Assembly (NCBI GenBank): GCA_050184225.1
Contig: JBFXAN010000003.1
Coordinates: forward strand, 31,807-95,806
Length of the DNA: 64,000 nt
Reading direction: 5' to 3'
Source: JBFXAN01 sp050184225
GTDB taxonomy: Bacteria > Chloroflexota > Dehalococcoidia > CAUJGQ01
Part shown: piece by piece, positions 52,988 to 61,998 of the stretch
How positions within the stretch are numbered: the stretch's first letter is position 1
Layout of the letters: the number at the start of each line of letters is the position of its first letter
Made by a program: the position numbers and the translations under genes
The notes under the pieces: model-generated
Databases searched by the model: none
Seen by the model: the letters and a program-made list of their open reading frames with translations, nothing else
What the model was told of the DNA's origin: nothing

Positions 52988-53471
52988 GTTCGGACCCGCA
53001 CTGCTTGCCGGGCTGATCGCGGGCGTCGTGATGGAGCTGCCGGCGATGATGATGATGGTGACCGGCGTGCGGATGCAGATGGACATCAACCGCACCTGGG
53101 GCACGATGGTCGGTATCCACGACATGCCGGGGCGGATCGTGGGCTTCCTCATCCACCTGATGATCAGCGCCGTTGTCGGCCTGATCTACGCCTGGGGGTT
53201 CGATGTCATCTTCAACGCCGACGACGATCTGTGGCTCTGGGGTCTGCTCGGCGGGGCGATTCACTGGGTGATCGCCGGCATATTCATGGGCATGCTCCCC
53301 GCTATGCACCCGGAGATCCCGGAGAAGCAGCCGGCGCCGGGTTTGTTCGTGAAGAACTTCGGCATGCCGGACGCCCCCGGCTTCCTCATGGGCCATCTGC
53401 TGTACGGTCTCACCTTCGGCATCTTGTACGGGCTCTTCCACTCATTGGGCGGGGCGGAGATCGCGTTCTGA
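52977..53471 (+). CDS. Polytopic membrane protein, paralogue of 32304-32796
   Basis: 164 residues with four helices: FEFGPALLAGLIAGVVMELPAMMMMV, GRIVGFLIHLMISAVVGLIYAWGF, WLWGLLGGAIHWVIAGIFMGMLPAMHPEIP and GFLMGHLLYGLTFGILYGLFHSLGG. The match to the protein at 32304 runs along the whole length. ATG 52977 has GGAGGA upstream. His residues in IHL, IHW, MHP and GHL are shared by both paralogues and may bind metal. The function is unknown. Confidence 0.8.
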   Translation: MEFEFGPALLAGLIAGVVMELPAMMMMVTGVRMQMDINRTWGTMVGIHDMPGRIVGFLIHLMISAVVGLIYAWGFDVIFNADDDLWLWGLLGGAIHWVIAGIFMGMLPAMHPEIPEKQPAPGLFVKNFGMPDAPGFLMGHLLYGLTFGILYGLFHSLGGAEIAF

Positions 53472-53483
53472 GAGGAGCCGGGG

Positions 53484-54002
53484 ATGAGCGCAAAAGCGCG
53501 CGAGGGCGATGCCGCGCCCAGCGACCTGCTTGTCGCGGGAGCGTTCGCCACTGCCGCCCTCACGGTGGCGATGTACGCGGCCCGCGACGCGGGGATCGTC
53601 AAGCTTGATCTGCCGCTGTTGCTCGGCACCTTTCTCCGGCCGCCGGTCTGGCGTGCTCGGTTGTTCGGCTTGGTCCCGCATGTTGCGGCGAGCGTGGGGC
53701 TATTCCCGCCACCCTACGCAGCCGGATTACGGGCGCTGAAGCTGCCCGCCGCCACATGGACCGGTGTGCTGCTGGGCGTGCCCCACTGGCTCACCTCGCT
53801 CGCGGGCATGTGGCTCGCCGGCCGGTTGAACCCGCGCGCTGACCGTGCGGGTACGAGCGAGGAGGCCGAACGCATGGGCCGAGTACTGGCGCCGGGGGCG
53901 TTCGGCCAGCGCTACGGTCCGCTCGCGCCGCCGGCCGTCTTCGCCGGACATCTCCTCTACGGCGGCGTGCTCGGCTGGTGGCTTGGTCGCCGCGGTCAGT
54001 GA
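53484..54002 (+). CDS. Membrane protein of the same neighbourhood group
   Basis: 172 residues: SDLLVAGAFATAALTVAMYAARDAG, LPLLLGTFLRP, RLFGLVPHVAASVGLF, WTGVLLGVPHWLTSLAGMWLAG and a last helix VFAGHLLYGGVLGWWLG. The GHLLYGGxLG ending and the LLGT-x2 motif after helix 1 recall the protein at 48674 (MLGTMF, AHLVYGGILG). GAGGAG precedes ATG 53484. The function is unknown. It is 12 bases after the preceding membrane gene. Confidence 0.72.
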   Translation: MSAKAREGDAAPSDLLVAGAFATAALTVAMYAARDAGIVKLDLPLLLGTFLRPPVWRARLFGLVPHVAASVGLFPPPYAAGLRALKLPAATWTGVLLGVPHWLTSLAGMWLAGRLNPRADRAGTSEEAERMGRVLAPGAFGQRYGPLAPPAVFAGHLLYGGVLGWWLGRRGQ

Positions 54003-54099
54003 GCGACGGGGCCGCCGTCGTGCCTGCCTGCCGGGGCGCGGTGTTCCGTTTCAGGTCTTTGGCGCCGATGGTGCACTGAGTGAGCAGGAGGAGAGCAAT

Positions 54100-55110
54100 A
54101 TGCCACGACCGCTGCAGAACCAGGTAGTCGTTATCACGGGCGCCTCGTCGGGCATTGGCCGCGAGACCGCGCTCGCCCTTGGAGAGCAGGGAGCGTCCGT
54201 CGTCCTGGCCGCCCGCACGGAAGCCGCGCTGCAGGAGGCCGCCAAGGAGGTTGAACGGCTGGGTGGGAAAGCCCATGTCGTCGTCACCGATGTGGCCGAC
54301 TGGACGCAGGTCGAGCGGCTCGCCCAAGCGGCGGTAACCCGCTTCGGACGGATCGACACCTGGGTGAACAACGCTGCCGTGAGCGCGTACGCGATCGTCG
54401 AGCAGACGACTGTGGAGGAGATCGAGCGGATCATCCAGGTCAACCTGCTTGGCCAGATCCACGGGATGAAGGCGGCGCTGCCGGTGATGAAGGAGCAGGG
54501 GCAAGGCACGATCATCAACGTCGCTTCTGCCGAGGCGGTGCGCGCGGTGCCGCTGCAGGCCGCCTACGTCGCCGCCAAGCACGGCATCAAGGGCTTTACC
54601 GATACATTTCGAATGGAGCTGGAGCACGAGCGCACCGGCATCACCGTAACCTTGATCCTACCCTCCTCCATCAACACGCCGCTGTTCCGCCACGCGCGCT
54701 CCAAGCTCGGAGCCAAGCCACAACCGATCCCGCCGATCTATGAGCCGCGCACGGTAGCGGAGGCGATCATCTTCGCCGCCGAGCACCCCCGTCGGGAGAT
54801 CACAGTGGGCGGCAGCGGCAAGCTGCTGACCACGGTTGAGCGGCTCAGCCCCGCGCTGGCCGACCGCTACATGCTCCAGGGCGGCCGGATGTTCAAGAAG
54901 CAGAGGACGAACCAGCCCGACGACGGACAGGACAACCTCTTCGTACCGATGCCGCCGGAGAGCTATTCCACCACCGGCGAGTTCGGTGTGCAGTCTAAGG
55001 CGAACAGTCTGTATACGCGTTCCCTAGAGCTGCACCCAACCCGCATGCGCCTGCTTGCCGGAGCAGCGCTGCTCGGGGTGGTTGCGCTTCTGCGGCGCGC
55101 AGGGCGGTAG
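54100..55110 (+). CDS. Short-chain dehydrogenase/reductase, copy 1, with C-terminal membrane helix
   Basis: 336 residues. NAD(P) motif VVVITGASSGIGRETALALGEQG, NNAAVS, catalytic Ser in INVASAEAV and YxxxK in AAYVAAKHGIKGF identify a classical SDR (1-250). The extension (250-336) contains YMLQGGRMFKKQRTNQPDDG and a final hydrophobic helix LLAGAALLGVVALLRR that probably tethers it to the membrane. AGGAGG precedes ATG 54100. A paralogue with the same extension, but frameshifted, is at 57722-58719. Confidence 0.9.
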   Translation: MPRPLQNQVVVITGASSGIGRETALALGEQGASVVLAARTEAALQEAAKEVERLGGKAHVVVTDVADWTQVERLAQAAVTRFGRIDTWVNNAAVSAYAIVEQTTVEEIERIIQVNLLGQIHGMKAALPVMKEQGQGTIINVASAEAVRAVPLQAAYVAAKHGIKGFTDTFRMELEHERTGITVTLILPSSINTPLFRHARSKLGAKPQPIPPIYEPRTVAEAIIFAAEHPRREITVGGSGKLLTTVERLSPALADRYMLQGGRMFKKQRTNQPDDGQDNLFVPMPPESYSTTGEFGVQSKANSLYTRSLELHPTRMRLLAGAALLGVVALLRRAGR

Positions 55111-55143
55111 GCGACGTACGCGGGCGGCACGAAGGGCAGCACG

Positions 55144-55350
55144 ATGGGGAATGATGATCAGCAGCAGCGACGAGAGCAGGTCAAACACCTGCTCCGCTTT
55201 CCGAGCGTCGGCCCGCTCGGCCCGAGCGCCATCGGCATGAACTTGGGCATTTCCGAACAGGAACTCCACCAGGTGCTCGAGGAATTGGTACGGGAGGGTC
55301 GACTGATCCGCACACGCGACGGCCGCTTGGCCGCCTCACCTGAGGATTGA
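55144..55350 (+). CDS. Small winged-helix-like protein
   Basis: 68 residues: QQQRREQVKHLLRFPSVGPLGPSAIGMNLGISEQELHQVLEELVREGRLIRTRDGRLAA (in pieces). The helix-turn-helix LGISEQELHQVLEELVREGRL with the wing IRTRDGRL resembles a minimal winged helix. It may bind DNA or be an adaptor. The ribosome site before ATG 55144 is weak (AAGGGCAGCACG). Family not recognised. Confidence 0.6.
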   Translation: MGNDDQQQRREQVKHLLRFPSVGPLGPSAIGMNLGISEQELHQVLEELVREGRLIRTRDGRLAASPED

Positions 55351-55412
55351 CGACATGCGCCATGACGACGCAAGGGCGCCGGCACAGGAGCAAGGACGCG
55401 AAGGAGGTACGG

Positions 55413-57608
55413 ATGGCTCACCGGATTGCGCTGCGCGCCCGCGCCAATCAGCACTTCGTCTATAGCGGTCGGTGTGTGCTCATCACGAACCTGGACGGCG
55501 GCGTGACGGGCCAGGGCGATGAGGGATTCTACGTCGAGAACATCCGGCTGCTCTCACGCGAGGAGCTGACCGCCGACGGCGACCCGCTGCGGCCGGTTGC
55601 CGTGAGCCCGGTCGGGGGCGCCGGCTTCCTCGCCTATGCCCAGGTATCGACGGCACAGGGCGTCTCAGCGAAGGCTGTCGCGGTCGAGATCGCCCGGTAT
55701 CTGGACGAGGGGATGCGCACGCGCCTGCGATTCACCAGCTACACGGCGCAGGGCACGGCCCGCTTCGACCTTGCTATCCGGCTCGCCGCAGATTTCGCGG
55801 ACATTGGCGAGGCTCAGCAGGGCCAGCGACAGCAACAGGGCGAGGTCGCCACGGCGTGGGATGCGGACCGACGGGAACTCGTCCTCCGGTATTGCCACGC
55901 CCGGCTCGACCGGGCGGTCGCCATCCGCGTCGAGCACGCGCCGGCACCGGTGCGGTTCGAGGACGGCGCGCTCACCGTCACGCTCGTGCTGTCGCCGCAC
56001 GCGCCGGTGGAAATACACCTGGCCGTCGAGCCGATCTTCGACGGCGTGCGACGACCCGCACCGCGCACCATCTTCGACGAGAAGGCGACATCGTTGGGGC
56101 CGCTGCGACAGCGGCTGCAATCGACGATCCCACGGCTCACCACGACGAACGCTACGGTAGCGCGGGCGTGGCAGACTGCGACGGCGGATCTCGCCTCGCT
56201 GCCGCTGGGCCTCGAATCCGGCCCCAGCGCGCCGATCGCCGGCCTGCCCCTCTATCAACAGTTCTTCGGGCGCGACACGCTCACGATCGCGTGGCAGGCG
56301 CTGCTGGCGATGCCCGGCATGATGCGGGATACGTTGCGCGCGAACGCCGCCTGGCAAGGCACGCGGATCGACGACTGGCGTGATGAGGAGCCGGGCAAGA
56401 TGATTCACCAAGCCCGGCGTGGACCGCTCTCACTCCTGGGCATCAATCCATTCGAACGGTACTACGGCGACTACGCCACGCCGCCGGATTTCCTGATCAT
56501 GCTCGGTCAGTACCTCACCTGGACCGACGACCGCGCCACTATCCGCGAATTGTTGCCCGCCGCTCGCAAGGCGATCGACTGGCTGGACCGCTACGGCGAC
56601 CTGGACGGCGATGGCTTCATCGAGTACGTCACTCGCTCGGAGAAGGGCGTCAAGAACCAAGGATGGAAGGACTCGCAGGACGCGATCGTCGACGGGCAGG
56701 GCGCGATCGTCCCCAACCCGATCGCGACGAGCGAGCTACAAGGATACTGGTACGCCGGTCTCCAGTGGGCGGCCTTTGCGTTTTTCTTTGGCGGCGACCG
56801 GGCCTACGCGGCCGGGCTGCTACGCAAGGCCGCAGCCCTGAAGCGCCGCTTCGACCAACGGTTCTGGATGGAGGATGAGGGTTTCTACGCACTGGCGCTG
56901 GGACCGGACAAGCAACCGGTTCACTCGATCGCTTCGAATGCCGGCCACTTGCTGGCGACGGGCATCGTGCCATCGGAGCGAGGGCATCTGGTCGCCCGGC
57001 GGCTGATGGCGCCGGACATGTTCAGCGGGTGGGGCATCCGCACCCTCTCCAGCGACCACGTCGCCTACAACCCTCTCAGCTACCACCTGGGTAGCGTCTG
57101 GCCGGTGGAGAACGGCACCTTCGCGCTTGGCTTCGCTCGGTACGGCTGCTGGGACGAACTCCACCGCCTAGCGGAAGGTCTCTTCGCAGCCACCGACTTG
57201 TTTGTCGAGAACCGTTTGCCGGAGGCGATCGGCGGGCTGCCCCGTGACCATGAGCATCCGCACCCCGGCATCTACCCGGAGAGCAACGAGCCGCAGGGTT
57301 GGTCGGCGAGCATGATCGTTCTGATCATCCAGTCCTTGCTGGGAATGATCGCCGTCGCGCCACTGCGCCTACTCGTCGTCGACCCGCATCTGCCGCCCTG
57401 GTTGCCGGATCTGCACCTGGAAGGGATTCGCGTCGGCCGGGCACGCATCAGCCTCCGGTTCTGGCGTGCGGACGACGGCACAACCCATTTTCGCGTAGCC
57501 GGACGTGAAGGAGCGGTGCGGGTTCTCCGGCAGCCGCCGCCGCAGGCGCGTGAGGCAACACTGGGTCGACGTGTGCGGGTTGCGCTCGGCTCGCTCGTCC
57601 ATGGTTGA
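55413..57608 (+). CDS. Amylo-alpha-1,6-glucosidase/glycogen-debranching-like protein
   Basis: 731 residues. An N-terminal beta domain (SGRCVLITNLDGGVTGQGDEGFYVENIRLLS, as in the GDE N-terminal module) is followed by an alpha/alpha barrel with LPLYQQFFGRDTLTIAWQALL, DYATPPDFLIMLGQYLTWTDD, DLDGDGFIEYV, NQGWKDSQDAIVDGQG and GWGIRTLSSDHVAYNPLSYHLGSVWPVENG. These are the marks of GH63/GH133-type debranching or mannosidase-like proteins. It probably trims alpha-glucan branches in the cytosol, complementing the two GH15 enzymes. AAGGAGG precedes ATG 55413. Confidence 0.88.
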   Translation: MAHRIALRARANQHFVYSGRCVLITNLDGGVTGQGDEGFYVENIRLLSREELTADGDPLRPVAVSPVGGAGFLAYAQVSTAQGVSAKAVAVEIARYLDEGMRTRLRFTSYTAQGTARFDLAIRLAADFADIGEAQQGQRQQQGEVATAWDADRRELVLRYCHARLDRAVAIRVEHAPAPVRFEDGALTVTLVLSPHAPVEIHLAVEPIFDGVRRPAPRTIFDEKATSLGPLRQRLQSTIPRLTTTNATVARAWQTATADLASLPLGLESGPSAPIAGLPLYQQFFGRDTLTIAWQALLAMPGMMRDTLRANAAWQGTRIDDWRDEEPGKMIHQARRGPLSLLGINPFERYYGDYATPPDFLIMLGQYLTWTDDRATIRELLPAARKAIDWLDRYGDLDGDGFIEYVTRSEKGVKNQGWKDSQDAIVDGQGAIVPNPIATSELQGYWYAGLQWAAFAFFFGGDRAYAAGLLRKAAALKRRFDQRFWMEDEGFYALALGPDKQPVHSIASNAGHLLATGIVPSERGHLVARRLMAPDMFSGWGIRTLSSDHVAYNPLSYHLGSVWPVENGTFALGFARYGCWDELHRLAEGLFAATDLFVENRLPEAIGGLPRDHEHPHPGIYPESNEPQGWSASMIVLIIQSLLGMIAVAPLRLLVVDPHLPPWLPDLHLEGIRVGRARISLRFWRADDGTTHFRVAGREGAVRVLRQPPPQAREATLGRRVRVALGSLVHG

Positions 57609-57721
57609 CATCTGTGGAGAGTGCGATGAATCGCTCGCGTGGTCGGCGGGCTAGGATCATCACCGACGCAGGGACCGGAGCAGGCTGCGCGACCACCTTA
57701 ACTGGGAGCGAGGAGAGATCG

Positions 57722-58719
57722 GTGAACAGAGAGAGGCCCCGTGACGTCGTCGTCATCACCGGCGCATCGGCCGGCGTCGGACGCGCGACCGCACAAGCGT
57801 TCGCCCGCCGAGGTGCGCACATCGGCCTCATCGCCCGCGGTCGCGACGGGCTCGAGGGCGCGCGTCGCGATGTCGAAGCGGCCGGCGGTCAGGCACTCGC
57901 CTTGCTCACCGACGTATCGGACTTCGACCAAGTGGAAAAGGCGGCAACGGCGATCGAGGAGACGTTCGGGCCGATCGACATCTGGGTCAACGCCGCTTTC
58001 GTTGGTATCTTCGCGCCGGTGAAGGAGACGAAGCCTGAGGAGGTGCGGCGCGTCACGGAGGTGACCTATCTTGGCTACGTGCACGGCACAATGGCGGCGC
58101 TGACGCGGATGCTGCCCCGCGACCGCGGCGTGATCGTCCAGGTCGGCTCGGCCCTGGCGTTCCGCAGTATCCCGCTCCAGGCGGCGTACTGCGGTGCCAA
58201 GCACGCGATCGTCGGCTTCACCGACTCGCTCCGTTGCGAGTTACTCCACGACGGCAGCAAGGTCCGGCTCACGGCCGTACACCTGCCGGCGCTCAACACG
58301 CCCCAGTTCGACTGGGTCAAGAGCCGGCTGCCGAACAAGCCTCAGCCCGTGCCGCCGATCTTCCAGCCGGAGGTGGCTGCCGAGGCGATCGTTTGGGCGG
58401 CACACCACGGGCGGCGGGGATGCTCGTGGGTGCGCCCACCGTGGCGGCGGTCTGGGCGAATAAGTTCGTCCCGGGACTGCTGGACCGCTATCTCGGCAAG
58501 ACCGGGTATAAGTCACAGCAGACACAGGAACCGGATGACCCAGAACACCCGTCCAACCTGAGGGAGCCGGTATCGGGCGACCACGGCGCACACGGCCGGT
58601 TTGATGAGCGGTCGCATGCGCTTAGACCGCAGCTCTGGGCGAACACGCACCGCGGTTGGTTGCTGGCGGCGGGCGCAGCCGCTGCGGCCGGCGCGACATG
58701 GATTTGGAGGAGAGCATGA
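57722..58719 (+). pseudogene. Short-chain dehydrogenase/reductase, copy 2, with one frameshift
   Basis: GTG 57722 follows GAGGAGAGATC. The SDR core is complete: VVVITGASAGVGRATAQAFARRG, VNAAFVG, VQVGSALAF and the YxxxK-type AAYCGAKHAIVGF. At about 58416-58420 the frame changes: CGGCGG-GG-ATG lacks one base, after which the conserved continuation MLVGAPTVAAVWANKFVPGLLDRYLGKTGYKSQQTQEPDD (in pieces) and a C-terminal helix are found in the +2 frame to 58719. The unshifted frame instead ends in an Arg/Ser-rich tail at 58561. It is a frameshift mutation or sequencing error. The NAD site has NAAF in place of NNAA. Confidence 0.8.
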
Positions 58720-59246
58720 CGCCCGAAGAGCTGAGCGCACAGTTGCGCGGAGTGTCCGAGCCGGATCTCACCCGACGGCGCGGCGTGGTGGTCTTGTCCC
58801 TCGCCGCCATCGCGGCGCTGACACCGGTTGCCCTCTACCAGATGGGCCTGCTCAAGCACCTGCCGGAGCCGCCGCTCCCGCGCCTCAATGCCGACGAGGT
58901 GGACGCGGCACCGGAGGCGTACAAGCTGCTGTCGATGCCCGACGCGGTGCTCGGCATCGGCAGCTACGCCGCGACCATGGCGCTGGCGGCGATGGGCGGC
59001 GCGGACCGGGCGCATACGCAGCCCTGGATCCCGCTGCTGCTCGCCGGGAAAGCATTGGTGGACACCGCCAATGCCGGCCGGCTGAGCTGGGATCAATGGG
59101 CCAAACACCGGGCGTTCTGTTTCTGGTGCATGCTCGCCGCCGTGGCGACATGGGGCTCACTGCCATTGGTGGTGCCGGAGGCACGCAGGGCTTGGCGACA
59201 CCTTGCGGATGCGAGGAACGGGACACCACCGTGGGATCGAAGATGA
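58716..59246 (+). CDS. VKOR-like membrane thiol oxidoreductase
   Basis: 176 residues with about four helices: VVVLSLAAIAALTPVALYQMGLL, MPDAVLGIGSYAATMALAAMGG, WIPLLLAGKALVDTANAG and HRAFCFWCMLAAVATWGSLPLVV. The last helix starts with a CxxC (CFWC), as in vitamin K epoxide reductase-like proteins, which couple quinone reduction to disulfide formation. The second conserved Cys pair of VKOR is not visible, so it may need a partner. ATG 58716 overlaps the SDR stop, and its own stop overlaps the GH15 start. Confidence 0.7.
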   Translation: MTPEELSAQLRGVSEPDLTRRRGVVVLSLAAIAALTPVALYQMGLLKHLPEPPLPRLNADEVDAAPEAYKLLSMPDAVLGIGSYAATMALAAMGGADRAHTQPWIPLLLAGKALVDTANAGRLSWDQWAKHRAFCFWCMLAAVATWGSLPLVVPEARRAWRHLADARNGTPPWDRR

Positions 59247-61174
59247 ACGAAACAGCCCGCTTCATTCCGTATCCGCCGATTGAGCGACATGGCGTGATCG
59301 GCGATCGTCGTACGGCCGCGCTCGTCGCGGCGGATGGCACGATCTCTTGGTTTTGCCTGCCCGACTACGGCAGCGCGCCGGTATTCGCGTCGCTGCTCGA
59401 TGTCGGCCGCGGTGGCTTCTGGCGCCTCGGTCCCGAGTCACTCTCGTTTGGGGATCAGCAGTACCGGGATGAAGGCGCCGGCTTGGTGACACGGTGGACA
59501 ACCGACGACTGGGATGTCGAGCTGCTCGACTTCATGGCTTGGCCGCAGGACCGGCGGCCCGATGGTCACGACTCGCACCGCGCAATCCTTCGCCGGCTGC
59601 GCTGCCTGCGCGGGCGGGTGACCTGCGCCATGCACGTTGAGCCACGCGACTGCTTCGATGCCGATGCAACGGTCATGAGCACGGACAGCGGGGCGACGTT
59701 TCGGCTGGGCGAGCGAACGGTGCGCTTCTGGTCATCCTTTCCAGTTTGGATCGGCGATGGGGCTGCGGGTGCGACGTTTGACGCCCGGGAAGGAGACGAG
59801 TTCTGGGCTGTGCTCACGTTCGGTGAGCCCGCGGTGCCGTGGACGGAAGCAGCGGCGCGCCGTGCGCTCAAGGAGACAGCAGGCTACTGGCGCGAGTGGC
59901 TGCGCGGCTTGAGGTATACCGGACCTCGGGCAGACCGAGTACGCCGATCGGCGATGGCGGTGCACCTCCTCAGCTACGCCCCGGCGGGCTCGCTGGTGGC
60001 TGCCCCGACCACCTCACTGCCGGAGCGGATCGGCGGCGACCGCAATTACGACTATCGCTTTGCCTGGGTGCGGGATGCATCGCTCTCGCTCGCCGCACTC
60101 TCGCTCGTGGGCGACACTCGTGCAGCCTGCCGCTATATGGACTGGCTGGCGGGACTCGGCTCCTCGACCGATGCACCGCTGCAAGTTGTCTATCGGGTCG
60201 ATAGCGGCACCGATCTGACCCAGCACGAGCGGCGTGACCTGGATGGGTACCGACAGTCCCTCCCGGTCCGATTCGGCAACCATGCCTTCAGTCAGCTACA
60301 GCTCGACTCGCTCGGCTATCTCGCCGACTGTGCATTCATCTATCTGCAGCAGCAGGGTGGCGAGTGGCGCGAGGAGTATTGGACCATGCTGCAGCGGGCG
60401 GCGGACTACGCTGCGGCCAATTGGCGACGGCCGGATAGCGGCATCTGGGAACTGAGCACCGAGCAACACTACGTGAGTAGCAAAGTCATGAGCTGGGTGA
60501 CTTTGGAACGTGCCACCAAGGTCGCGAACGTGCTCGGCCGAGCGGACGAGTCGGCGAACTGGCGTCCGGTCATGGCAGAGATCCACGCCGAGGTGATGGA
60601 GCGCGGCTGGAGCGAGCGGCTCGTCGCCTTCCGCCAGCGATATGAGGCGGACGCGCTGGACACCTCCACGCTGCTCATCCCCGTGATGGGCTTCCTTCCC
60701 GCCGATCACCCGCGGGTACAGGCAACGGTCGAGCGAATCGTCGAGCGCCTGACGATCGATGGCTTCGTGCATCGCTTTCTTGCCGAGGATCTGCCGGACG
60801 AGCAGCCGCTGCCGGTGGGAGAGTTCGAGGGGGCGTTTCTGCCGTGCACCTTCTGGCTCGCCACGACGTATGCGGTAGTCGGCCGCTCCGATGACGCCGA
60901 GGCCATTCTGAACGCTGCCGAGGCGATTTGCGGCGGACTAGGCCTCTTCGCTGAAGAAGTCGATGTTCGAACCAAGACGTTCCTTGGCAATTCGCCGCTG
61001 CTCTTCGCTCAAGTAGAGTACGCGCGGGCCGTTCTGGAGCTGGCCAAGTCTCGGCCGGTGGACAAGGCCCGGCTGATGCTGGGGATAGCGGTGAAGCAGG
61101 TGAGCCGCTTGCTTGGCCTCAACAAGCAGTCCGCGGTGAAGGACGGACCCGCTGCTCACTCGGGTGGACGTTGA
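59243..61174 (+). CDS. Glycoside hydrolase family 15 protein (glucoamylase/trehalase-like), copy 2
   Basis: 643 residues. YPPIERHGVIGDRRTAALVAADGTISWFCLPDYGSAPVFASLLD opens the beta-sandwich; TTSLPERIGGDRNYDYRFAWVRDASLSLAAL, LDGYRQSLPVRFGNHA and GLFAEEVDVRTKTFLGNSPLLFAQVEYARAV define the barrel. The order of motifs is that of copy 1 (46782-48677), but identity is moderate, so the duplication is old. A predicted cytosolic alpha-glucosidase or trehalase. ATG 59243 overlaps the VKOR-like stop (ATGA). Confidence 0.92.
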   Translation: MNETARFIPYPPIERHGVIGDRRTAALVAADGTISWFCLPDYGSAPVFASLLDVGRGGFWRLGPESLSFGDQQYRDEGAGLVTRWTTDDWDVELLDFMAWPQDRRPDGHDSHRAILRRLRCLRGRVTCAMHVEPRDCFDADATVMSTDSGATFRLGERTVRFWSSFPVWIGDGAAGATFDAREGDEFWAVLTFGEPAVPWTEAAARRALKETAGYWREWLRGLRYTGPRADRVRRSAMAVHLLSYAPAGSLVAAPTTSLPERIGGDRNYDYRFAWVRDASLSLAALSLVGDTRAACRYMDWLAGLGSSTDAPLQVVYRVDSGTDLTQHERRDLDGYRQSLPVRFGNHAFSQLQLDSLGYLADCAFIYLQQQGGEWREEYWTMLQRAADYAAANWRRPDSGIWELSTEQHYVSSKVMSWVTLERATKVANVLGRADESANWRPVMAEIHAEVMERGWSERLVAFRQRYEADALDTSTLLIPVMGFLPADHPRVQATVERIVERLTIDGFVHRFLAEDLPDEQPLPVGEFEGAFLPCTFWLATTYAVVGRSDDAEAILNAAEAICGGLGLFAEEVDVRTKTFLGNSPLLFAQVEYARAVLELAKSRPVDKARLMLGIAVKQVSRLLGLNKQSAVKDGPAAHSGGR

Positions 61175-61197
61175 GTGTGCAATCGGAGGGCAGAGCT

Positions 61198-61881
61198 ATG
61201 CCCCAACGCCCCCGCGCGATCGCCTTCGATGTTGTCGAGACGCTGTTCTCGCTCGAGGGGCTCCGGCCTCGCCTCGCGGCGGCCGGGCTCCTGAATGACG
61301 CCTTGGAACTGTGGTTCGCGCGTCTGCTGCGAGACGCGTTCGCTTTGGATGCGGTCGGGGTCTACCCGCCGTTCCGCGCGGTGGCCCAGGGCGCGCTTGC
61401 GGTGAGCTTCGCCCAGCGGGGGATAGACCCGACGGAGGAGCAGGTGGCGCACATCCTGGAAGGGTTCGGGGATCTGACGCCCGACCCCGACGTGGAGCCC
61501 GCCTTCCGGGCCGCACGTGAGGCAGGCGTGCGGATCGTCACGCTCTCTAATGGCGGCGCGGCCGTGACGCGCGGTCTGCTGGCGAAGGCGGGCCTGGACG
61601 GTTTCGTCGAGCAGGTGCTCTCGATCGATGACGTGCGCCGCTGGAAGCCGCGGGCAGATGTCTACCATCACGCCGCCGCGTCGCTCGGCGTCGTTCCAGC
61701 CGACTTGGCGCTCGTGGCGGCGCACGCCTGGGACGTGCTCGGCGCGCGACGGGCGGGGCTGACGACCGGCTGGGTCAGCCGGTTGGAACGGCGATTCCAG
61801 CCCGCGATGGGCGCGCCCGACGTTGAGGACACCACGCTCCACGGGGTGGTCGCGGGTCTCCTGCGCCTGCCTTCGCCGTAA
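61198..61881 (+). CDS. HAD-superfamily hydrolase, haloacid-dehalogenase type II-like
   Basis: 227 residues. RAIAFDVVETLFSLEGL carries the nucleophile Asp (DxVxT), RIVTLSNGGAAVTRGLL has motif II, RRWKPRADVYHHAA the motif III Lys, and LVAAHAWDVLGARRAGL the motif IV region. The last two resemble L-2-haloacid dehalogenase (KPxxxVY, AxHxWDxxGA). The substrate could be a haloacid or a phosphate ester. GGAGGG precedes ATG 61198. Confidence 0.88.
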   Translation: MPQRPRAIAFDVVETLFSLEGLRPRLAAAGLLNDALELWFARLLRDAFALDAVGVYPPFRAVAQGALAVSFAQRGIDPTEEQVAHILEGFGDLTPDPDVEPAFRAAREAGVRIVTLSNGGAAVTRGLLAKAGLDGFVEQVLSIDDVRRWKPRADVYHHAAASLGVVPADLALVAAHAWDVLGARRAGLTTGWVSRLERRFQPAMGAPDVEDTTLHGVVAGLLRLPSP

Positions 61882-61998
61882 TGGGCAGCTGCCATGGGCG
61901 GAGCCAGTGCGTGACCAGCTTGGCCGGAACGGTTTCGATGCCGCGTTCTACCGCTGCCAGAAGCGGCGCTTGAGTAGAGCCAGTGAGTGAGGGAATCG

